DNA of 11,465 nt from NCBI GenBank assembly GCA_946633495.1, contig CAMPAX010000056.1, forward strand, positions 1 to 11,465. The letters run 5' to 3'. Below the pieces are notes generated by a model. That model made no database searches. It had not been told where the DNA came from and saw only the letters and a list, made by a program, of their open reading frames with translations. Each line of letters begins with the position of its first letter. The stretch's first letter is position 1. Positions 6,158-11,465 of this stretch are shown here, one piece after another. This stretch comes from an uncultured Lachnospiraceae bacterium. GTDB lineage: Bacteria > Bacillota > Clostridia > Lachnospirales > Lachnospiraceae. A program made the position numbers and the translations under genes.

Positions 6158-8101
6158 ATGGCACTGGATTACAGAAAGTGTGCTGAAGAGATCGTTGCCA
6201 ATATAGGCGGTCGTGAAAACGTAGCTCAGGCAGCACATTGCGCAACCAGGCTTAGACTTGTGATCAAGGATAACGGCAAGATCAACAAGGCGGCACTGGA
6301 AGAAGTGGATGGTGTGAAGGGTATGTTCGAGAATAACGGACAGCTCCAGCTCATCATCGGTACCGGTACAGTCAATAAGGTTTATGATGAGTTCCTTGCA
6401 GTGACAGGAATGTCAGCAGCGACCAAGGATGATGTTAAGGCAGCGGCGGCAGCGCAGCAGCCGGCATGGAAGCGGGCGCTGAAGTCCGTGGGAGACGTAT
6501 TCGTACCGATCCTTCCGGCCATCGTAGCATCCGGTCTTCTGATGGGCGTGGTTGAGGCGCTTGGTAAGGTTTGGCCGTCCTTTGCAGAGACGGACTGGTA
6601 CGGCTTCCTTGATATGGTGGCCAATACCGCATTTGCATTCCTGCCCGTAATCGTTGCAGTCAGTGCGGCGAGAGTGTTCGGCGGAAATGTATTCCTGGCA
6701 GCAGTCATCGGTCTTATGATGGTACACACCGGTCTTTTGAATGGCTGGAACGTAGGTAGTGAGGAAGCGATCAACAGCTTCTTCGGAATCACTTCAGGAA
6801 AGATCCCGACGTGGAATCTATTTGGTAACCTGCAGATCGGAAGCTATACCGTCGGGTCCATCGCCCGGCATGGCTATCAAGGCCACGTCATACCGGTCAT
6901 GATCGCAGTCTTCTTCATGTCAAAGCTGGAGAAATGGCTGCATAAGCATGTACCGGAAATGATCGACCTGTTTGTAGTACCGATCACCACTGTATTTGTA
7001 ACCGCATTATTTACATTTGTAGTTATCGGACCGATCTTTGCAGGTCTTGAGAATTATGTTCTTCAGGGAGCAGAGTGGCTGGTTCAGTTCGGACCTGGAG
7101 CAATGATCATGGGAGCCCTATACCCACTAACCGTGGTCATGGGTCTACACCATATGTACAATGTCATAGAGGCAGGCATGCTATCGTCCGTCGGGCTAAA
7201 TACGTGGATGCCAATAGCGTCCGCGGCAAACTTCGCACAATTTGGTGCCTGTCTGGCGGTTGGTATTAAATGTAGGAACGCAAAGCTGAAGACTGTAGCG
7301 ATCCCGTCTTCCATGTCTGCAGCACTGGGTATCACCGAGCCGGCGATCTTCGGTGTCAACTTCCGTTTTATGAAACCGTTTATCTGCGGTATGGTGGGTG
7401 GTGCAGCCGGAGCACTCTTCGGAGCACTTACCGGAATCGGTGCAACGGCTTACGGTGTAACCGGTATTCCGGGGTATCTGACCATTGACAATGCAGGAAT
7501 GTATACGATCCTGCTTCTGATCTCCGGTGGTGTTGCCTTCGGACTTACCATGTTTACCTGGAAGGAAGAAAAAACGGAGGGCGCGGCGTCCATTAAGGAG
7601 GCAGCAGGAGCAGCGGCATCGGTTGCGGCATCCGGCGGAGCAGCGGCTTTTGCACAGGATGCAGGCTTTGATCAGAAAATCGTGATCAAGTCCTCCGGCG
7701 GAGAGATCGCACAGCCCACACCGGGTAAGGTTATACCGTATACAGAGATCCCCGATCCCACATTTGCGGCAGGAACACTGGGTGAAGGTGTCGGGGTAGA
7801 ACCCGCGGAAGGTGTTGTTTACGCACCATACGATGGTGAGATATCTTCCGTGGCAGAAAGCAAGCACGCAATCGGTATCACAGGAGAAAATGATCAGGAG
7901 CTGCTGATCCATGTAGGGGTTGATACCGTGGAAATGAACGGCGATGGATTCAATACGCTTGTCAACGAAGGAGACCAGGTGAAGAAGGGTCAGAAGCTGA
8001 TGGAGTTTGACATCGAGAAGATCAAGGCGGCAGGCCATCCGGATACGGTGGTTGTGCTGCTGACCAACAGCGATGACTATGAGGATGTTACATTTGGATG
8101 A
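6158..8101 (+). CDS. scrA: PTS sucrose-type permease, fused EIIBCA
   Basis: An integral membrane transporter of the glucose/sucrose PTS superfamily that phosphorylates its sugar during import. In the 647 residues the order is EIIB (about 1-85; phospho-cysteine Cys28 in HCATRLRL), EIIC (about 105-470, some ten hydrophobic segments, with HHMYNVIEAGM and GITEPAIFGVNF), an Ala/Gly-rich linker (about 474-515), and EIIA of the glucose type (about 518-647; His570 in HAIGI and phospho-accepting His585 in LLIHVGVDTV). All phosphorylation sites are intact, so no separate EIIA is needed. I chose ATG 6158 with AAAGGAGGG just upstream, not GTG 6125, which lacks a site. Sucrose specificity rests mainly on the neighbours GH32, fructokinase and amylosucrase; trehalose- or beta-glucoside-type permeases are close relatives. 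Codons 321-347 are unusually rich in CTA. Confidence 0.92.
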   Translation: MALDYRKCAEEIVANIGGRENVAQAAHCATRLRLVIKDNGKINKAALEEVDGVKGMFENNGQLQLIIGTGTVNKVYDEFLAVTGMSAATKDDVKAAAAAQQPAWKRALKSVGDVFVPILPAIVASGLLMGVVEALGKVWPSFAETDWYGFLDMVANTAFAFLPVIVAVSAARVFGGNVFLAAVIGLMMVHTGLLNGWNVGSEEAINSFFGITSGKIPTWNLFGNLQIGSYTVGSIARHGYQGHVIPVMIAVFFMSKLEKWLHKHVPEMIDLFVVPITTVFVTALFTFVVIGPIFAGLENYVLQGAEWLVQFGPGAMIMGALYPLTVVMGLHHMYNVIEAGMLSSVGLNTWMPIASAANFAQFGACLAVGIKCRNAKLKTVAIPSSMSAALGITEPAIFGVNFRFMKPFICGMVGGAAGALFGALTGIGATAYGVTGIPGYLTIDNAGMYTILLLISGGVAFGLTMFTWKEEKTEGAASIKEAAGAAASVAASGGAAAFAQDAGFDQKIVIKSSGGEIAQPTPGKVIPYTEIPDPTFAAGTLGEGVGVEPAEGVVYAPYDGEISSVAESKHAIGITGENDQELLIHVGVDTVEMNGDGFNTLVNEGDQVKKGQKLMEFDIEKIKAAGHPDTVVVLLTNSDDYEDVTFG

Positions 8102-8120
8102 TTTCGGTATTCCGGAACGT

Positions 8121-8151
8121 ATGACATGAAGGTGTAAGGAAATACTATAAT
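8121..8151 (+). promoter_or_regulatory. Possible internal promoter for ptsH
   Basis: A perfect TATAAT (8146-8151) lies 30 bases before the HPr start, with ATGACA (8121-8126) at a long 19-base spacing, or TGACAT at 18. No terminator separates EIIBCA from HPr, so this would add to read-through. The palindromic operator is absent, so HPr could be made without sucrose. Confidence 0.45.
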
Positions 8152-8180
8152 ACTAAGAGAATTCAGGAGGAGAAGGAAAC

Positions 8181-8438
8181 ATGAAGGAATTTAAGTATGT
8201 GATCACAGATGAAGTAGGTATCCACGCACGTCCGGCAGGTCTTCTGGTAAAGAAGGCAAAGGAGTTCACCAGCACCATTATCATCAGCAAGGATGACAAG
8301 TCTGCGAAGGCTACGGCTCTGATGAAGCTGATGGGTATGGGAATTAAGAAGGGTGACGAGGTTACCGTTCAGGTGGAAGGCGATGACGAAGAGGCTGCTG
8401 CTGCAGCAATCGAAGCGTTCCTGAAGGAAAATCTGTAA
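8181..8438 (+). CDS. ptsH: HPr phosphocarrier protein
   Basis: A small cytoplasmic PTS protein that carries phosphate from Enzyme I to EIIA domains. It is 85 residues, the usual length. The active-site region is GIHARPAGLLVKKA with His15 and Arg17 in place. The start is ATG 8181 behind a very strong AGGAGGAGAAGG. In Firmicutes HPr is also phosphorylated on Ser46 by HPr kinase to act as CcpA co-repressor; here the matching stretch reads KSAKATALMKLMGMGIKKG. By gapless alignment with B. subtilis HPr, residue 46 is Ala, with Thr at 45. This copy may therefore transport phosphate but not signal catabolite repression. The gene lies 79 bases after EIIBCA, making a PTS module complete together with ptsI. 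Confidence 0.95.
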   Translation: MKEFKYVITDEVGIHARPAGLLVKKAKEFTSTIIISKDDKSAKATALMKLMGMGIKKGDEVTVQVEGDDEEAAAAAIEAFLKENL

Positions 8439-8569
8439 TTTTCCATTGCTGAGAATGATATCCGTGAACAGAAGGGACAATAGTGGAATGACTGAGCAGA
8501 TCTGTCACATGTCCCCGGTATGACTGATATCGGATGTCAGAAACGAAGGGAATAAGGTCACAAGAATCA
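8439..8569 (+). other. Structured intergenic region after ptsH
   Basis: No ORF is supported. Two predicted stems occur: GGGACA (8474-8479) with TGTCCC (8510-8515), enclosing TGAC (8489-8492) with GTCA (8504-8507); and CCGGTAT (8515-8521) with ATATCGG (8527-8533). Just before it, GGAAAAT / ATTTTCC (8426-8444) brackets the ptsH stop codon without a U-tract. It does not match any riboswitch class I recognise; it could be an unprocessed leader, a small RNA or chance. Confidence 0.35.
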
Positions 8570-8618
8570 GGGCGGTTCAGGGAGCGTTCGGACAGGACAC
8601 CCGGAGCCGCCCGTTTCT
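8570..8618 (+). terminator. Imperfect terminator-like hairpin before the fructokinase gene
   Basis: GGGCGGTTCAGGG (8570-8582) pairs with CCCGGAGCCGCCC (8600-8612) at 12 of 13 positions, one of them G-U, with a 17-base loop. Only GTTTCT follows, so termination is probably partial. It may set a lower level for fructokinase and GH32 than for EIIBCA and HPr. Confidence 0.5.
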
Positions 8619-8636
8619 AAGAAGATTGATTCGGGA

Positions 8637-8666
8637 AAGGAATGGATCCATAGTTGGACATTCCTT
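8637..8666 (+). repeat. Perfect inverted repeat upstream of the fructokinase gene
   Basis: AAGGAATG (8637-8644) and CATTCCTT (8659-8666) are perfect 8-base arms 14 bases apart, lying 32 bases before the fructokinase start. A weak promoter (TTGATT 8626-8631, CATAGT 8649-8654, 17-base spacing) overlaps it. It could be an operator half-site pair or an mRNA hairpin. Confidence 0.4.
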
Positions 8667-8697
8667 AACAGTGATTGAATGACATGGAGGAAATCAC

Positions 8698-9570
8698 ATG
8701 AGAATAGGAGCATTGGAAGCAGGCGGCACGAAAATGGTGTGCGCCATCGGTGATGAGAACGGGAAGATCTACGAGCAGATTTCTGTTCCGACAACCACAC
8801 CGGAAGAGACCATGCCGAAGATCATAGAGTATTTTAAGGACAAGGAGATCGAGGCGCTGGGTATCGCCAGCTTTGGTCCGGTGGATGTGCATCAGGATTC
8901 TCCCACCTACGGCTATATCGTGAAGACTCCGAAGCTGGCATGGGCCAACTATAACATCGTGGGAACCATGAAGGATGCACTGAATGTTCCCATCGGCTTT
9001 GATACCGACGTGAACGGCTCTCTGCTGGGAGAGGTGACCTGGGGCGCAGCTCAGGGCCTTACGGACGTGGCGTATATCACCATCGGTACCGGCGTGGGTG
9101 GCGGTATTCTGTCCGGCGGTAAGGTGGTTCATGGTATGCTTCATCCGGAAATGGGACACGTGAAGGTGATCCCTGCACCGGGGGATACCTTTGCGGGACG
9201 TTGTCCGTTCCACGGAAACTGCCTGGAAGGCATGGCGGCGGGGCCGGCATTGAAGGACCGCTGGGGAAAAACCGCTCATGAACTGGTGGATATCCCAGAG
9301 GTATGGGAGTATGAAAGTGATTATCTGGCTCAGGCATGTGTGATGCTGATCCTCACCATGAGTCCGCAGAAGATCATTCTGGGTGGCGGCGTAATGCATC
9401 AGATGCATCTTTTTCCGCTGATCCGGATCAAGGTGGCAGAGAAGCTGAACGGATATCTGGAGACGAAGGAACTTGCGGATATGGACAACTATATCGTTCC
9501 TGCGGGATGTAATGATGATCAGGGAATCCTGGGTGCTGTGAAGCTCGGTTTGGATGCACTTGGACAATGA
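8698..9570 (+). CDS. scrK: ROK-family fructokinase
   Basis: Phosphorylates fructose released by GH32 or amylosucrase to fructose-6-phosphate, using ATP, in the cytoplasm. It is 290 residues, the normal length. The N-terminal ATP-binding motif is GALEAGGTK (residues 4-12). The catalytic base is in FDTDVNGSLLGE (Asp104). The phosphate-binding glycine-rich turn is TIGTGVGGGI (128-137). The zinc site is in HPEMGH and CPFHGNC (His154, Cys169, His172, Cys175); this H-C-H-C form with HGNC is characteristic of bacterial ROK fructokinases of the B. subtilis YdhR/GmuE type. The start is ATG 8698 with GGAGG 7 bases upstream. It lies 259 bases after ptsH, with a partial terminator between, and 103 bases before the GH32 start. 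A mannokinase side activity is common in the group. Confidence 0.93.
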   Translation: MRIGALEAGGTKMVCAIGDENGKIYEQISVPTTTPEETMPKIIEYFKDKEIEALGIASFGPVDVHQDSPTYGYIVKTPKLAWANYNIVGTMKDALNVPIGFDTDVNGSLLGEVTWGAAQGLTDVAYITIGTGVGGGILSGGKVVHGMLHPEMGHVKVIPAPGDTFAGRCPFHGNCLEGMAAGPALKDRWGKTAHELVDIPEVWEYESDYLAQACVMLILTMSPQKIILGGGVMHQMHLFPLIRIKVAEKLNGYLETKELADMDNYIVPAGCNDDQGILGAVKLGLDALGQ

Positions 9571-9596
9571 TCATTTGTAGTTGAGGGCTTAAATGT

Positions 9597-9631
9597 TGGG
9601 ATCCTTCACGTCTTGGGCGTGAAGGGTCCCA
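9597..9631 (+). other. Strong hairpin between fructokinase and GH32 genes
   Basis: GGGATCCTTCACG (9598-9610) and CGTGAAGGGTCCC (9618-9630), plus the outer pair 9597/9631, make 14 pairs with one G-U and a seven-base loop. No U-tract follows (ATATCGGG), so it is unlikely to be an efficient intrinsic terminator. It could stabilise or process the upstream mRNA, or act as an attenuator. It ends about 25 bases before the GH32 ribosome binding site. Confidence 0.6.
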
Positions 9632-9673
9632 TATCGGGATGTAGTGGATATATCGGAGAAGGGGGCATGGAGT

Positions 9674-11155
9674 TTGAAAGAATGGACAAGAGAAGAAAAA
9701 TACAGATACCTGAAGGATCCCCAGGAGCTGGTGGGATTGTATGACCGGATCCGAGGCTCCCGATACCGCCAGACATTTCACAATCAGGCGGTTACCGGTC
9801 TGATGAATGACCCCAACGGTTTTGTATGGTTTGATAACCGCTGGCACCTCTTCTATCAATGGTGTCCATGGGGTGCCGTACACGGTCTGAAGCACTGGTA
9901 TCACATCGTTTCGAAGGATCTTATCACGTGGAAGAATCTGGGAGTCTGTCTGCTTCCCGATCAGGAGGATGGATACGATAATAAGGGTGTATACTCCGGT
10001 TCGGCCATGCCCATACGGGATAAGATCTATCTGTACTATACCGGAAATCACAGGGATGCGGACTGGACACGGCATGCCTATACCTGTCTGGCCCGTCTGG
10101 GAAATGACGGTTGGCCGGAGAAATACCCTCTGCCGCTTTTCGGATCTCATCCGGATTATACGGAGCATCAGAGAGATCCGAAGATCATCTGTCTGCCGGA
10201 CAGGGAAGACTATTATATGATCATCGGAGCCCAGACAAAGGAAAAGAGGGGATGCGCGCTGATCTACCATTCCGAGGATCTGCAGCACGGTTGGGAGTTT
10301 GCCGGTGAACTGACGGTTCCCGGTTATGAAGCCTTCGGAGATATGTGGGAGTGTCCCTCCATAGAGAGGATCGGCGGAAGGGATGTCTTTCTTTTCTGCC
10401 CGCAGCATCTTACGCTGCCGGGACGGGGTGACAGTCGTAATCACAATGGCTATATTATGGGAACGATGGATTGGGAAAGCCTGACATTTACACCGGACGG
10501 GCAGTTCCATGTGCTGGATTTTGGCTTTGATTCCTATGCTGCAGCCTGTGCCAACAACATTGAGGACGCGGACAAGGCCATATTGATCGCCTGGATGGGC
10601 GTACCGGATGTCAGCTACCCTACGGATGAAGAGGATTGGGCAGGATGTCTTACACTGCCCCGGGAACTTACGGTAAGGGGAAGGCGTCTGATCCAGCAGC
10701 CGCTTCCGGAGCTGAAGAAGCTGCGGGGGGAAAAGATCATTCCCACGCCGGACGCGAAGGGCTGCTGTGCTCTTCCCTATGCGGCGGAGCTGGAAATGGA
10801 CTGCCGGGCCGGGGATGTCTGTGTTCACCTTTTTACGGATGAAGAGGGGAAGGGTGGTTTGGAGATCCGCTATGATGATAAGGAGAGGAAAATAACGGTT
10901 GACCGGAGCGGTCTTCGGACTCAGTTTAATGTACAGGAGGGAACATTCCGAAAGCGTCCGTTGGAAAATGGTCTTTCCCATCTGCGGATCTTTATCGACC
11001 GGAGTTCGGTTGAAATATTTGTAAATGACGGAGATGCGGTCTTCACCTCAAGGGTATTTCCAAAGAAGGAGGAGCATTTCTTCCGGATGGAAGGAGATCT
11101 GTTCCCACGGCTTTGGGAGCTGCGTCCTGCGGTGAAGGAGGAATTTCTGATCTGA
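9674..11155 (+). CDS. scrB: Sucrose-6-phosphate hydrolase (GH32 beta-fructofuranosidase)
   Basis: Splits sucrose-6-phosphate into glucose-6-phosphate and fructose in the cytoplasm; no signal peptide is visible. Numbered from TTG 9674 (493 residues), the five-bladed propeller holds the nucleophile in GLMNDPNGF (Asp46), the transition-state stabiliser in QRDPKI (Asp168) and the acid/base in MWECPS (Glu226). WHLFYQWCPWG and YSGSA are further family blocks. The C-terminal beta-sandwich includes FIDRSSVEIFVNDG, typical of GH32. The start is uncertain. TTG 9674 has AAGGGGG 8 bases upstream and gives MKEWTREEKYRYL, as relatives begin; GTG 9644 in the same frame has no good site. ATG 9667 is out of frame and opens only 25 codons. 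It is the last gene of the EIIBCA operon. Cytoplasmic location plus a PTS favours the phosphorylated substrate, though free sucrose would also be cleaved. Confidence 0.92.
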   Translation: MKEWTREEKYRYLKDPQELVGLYDRIRGSRYRQTFHNQAVTGLMNDPNGFVWFDNRWHLFYQWCPWGAVHGLKHWYHIVSKDLITWKNLGVCLLPDQEDGYDNKGVYSGSAMPIRDKIYLYYTGNHRDADWTRHAYTCLARLGNDGWPEKYPLPLFGSHPDYTEHQRDPKIICLPDREDYYMIIGAQTKEKRGCALIYHSEDLQHGWEFAGELTVPGYEAFGDMWECPSIERIGGRDVFLFCPQHLTLPGRGDSRNHNGYIMGTMDWESLTFTPDGQFHVLDFGFDSYAAACANNIEDADKAILIAWMGVPDVSYPTDEEDWAGCLTLPRELTVRGRRLIQQPLPELKKLRGEKIIPTPDAKGCCALPYAAELEMDCRAGDVCVHLFTDEEGKGGLEIRYDDKERKITVDRSGLRTQFNVQEGTFRKRPLENGLSHLRIFIDRSSVEIFVNDGDAVFTSRVFPKKEEHFFRMEGDLFPRLWELRPAVKEEFLI

Positions 11156-11465
11156 GAGCGGTATTTCAGACAATGTTCGATTCTTTTTCTCATGCAAACA
11201 CCTCTTTCTGTCAAAGCGTATTTTGCCATATCGCCCGGAATTCCGGGGGAAGTATCGGAACACGGGATCGCAGAGCCGACCTCTGCTTGACAACGCCCTC
11301 TGGCGAACGGAAAAGCCCCTCAGAGCCGTCCGAGCCTGCGGAGCGGAAAACTAACCGCCTGAAAAGAAAAGCATCTCATACAGTACCCTTCATAGGGTGA
11401 CCAAAATGGAATCTCGACATTTTTTTGTTCCACGCTCCGGATTGATAGAACATTACAGACATTCC
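11156..11465. other. Right-end stretch without a supported gene
   Basis: About 310 bases after GH32 with no convincing ORF on either strand. There is a weak hairpin over the GH32 stop (TCTGAGA 11151-11157 with TTTCAGA 11164-11170) and a T-run 13 bases further on, at best a poor terminator. CCCGGAATTCCGGG at 11234-11247 is a perfect palindrome. GCAGAG / CTCTGC (11270-11286) forms a small stem. On the - strand a frame open to the window edge runs from 11463 to a stop at 11320 (47 codons), with no clear ribosome binding site or family match. GC-rich short inverted repeats suggest an intergenic repeat unit, but only one copy is visible. Confidence 0.4.

Noticed and set aside
8439..8697. T-box or known riboswitch before the fructokinase gene.
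   Set aside because: I could not find the T-box antiterminator motif or the conserved core of any riboswitch class I know.
11113..11400. A + strand open frame of 95 codons overlapping the GH32 end.
   Set aside because: It begins out of frame inside GH32, has no ribosome binding site and has low-complexity composition.

Overview
The window looks like a Firmicute (Clostridia, most probably Lachnospiraceae) carrying a complete sucrose uptake and catabolism locus. The grounds are strong AGGAGG-type ribosome binding sites, TTGACA/TATAAT-like promoters with 17-base spacers, moderate GC, and gene families typical of gut clostridia. All recognisable genes lie on the + strand.

Layout. 1-262 is the tail of an AbiEii/AbiGii-type nucleotidyltransferase, apparently cut short, followed by a terminator (281-306). 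453-2099 is ptsI (PTS Enzyme I), with its own promoter and terminator. 2255-6037 is a probable operon of a GH13_4 amylosucrase-like enzyme, a LacI-family regulator and a Cof-type HAD phosphatase. 6158-11155 is a second unit: a fused sucrose-type EIIBCA, HPr, a ROK fructokinase and a GH32 sucrose-6-phosphate hydrolase. 11156-11465 holds no gene I can support.

How it works together. EI and HPr pass phosphate to EIIBCA, which imports sucrose as sucrose-6-phosphate. GH32 splits this into glucose-6-phosphate and fructose, and the ROK kinase phosphorylates the fructose. Two near-identical 14-base palindromes (TGTAAACGTTTTCA and TGAAAACGTTTTCA) sit at the expected transcription starts of the amylosucrase operon and the EIIBCA operon. 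They are natural operators for the LacI-type regulator encoded between them, and they also fit the CcpA cre consensus.

Most interesting points. (1) A cytoplasmic amylosucrase needs free sucrose, yet the locus imports sucrose-6-phosphate. The HAD phosphatase in the same operon could bridge the two, giving a storage branch from PTS sucrose to alpha-glucan. This is a hypothesis. (2) The HPr has His15 but appears to lack regulatory Ser46. (3) The amylosucrase promoter is nested inside the ptsI terminator. (4) EI and HPr, usually adjacent, are separated by the sucrose genes.
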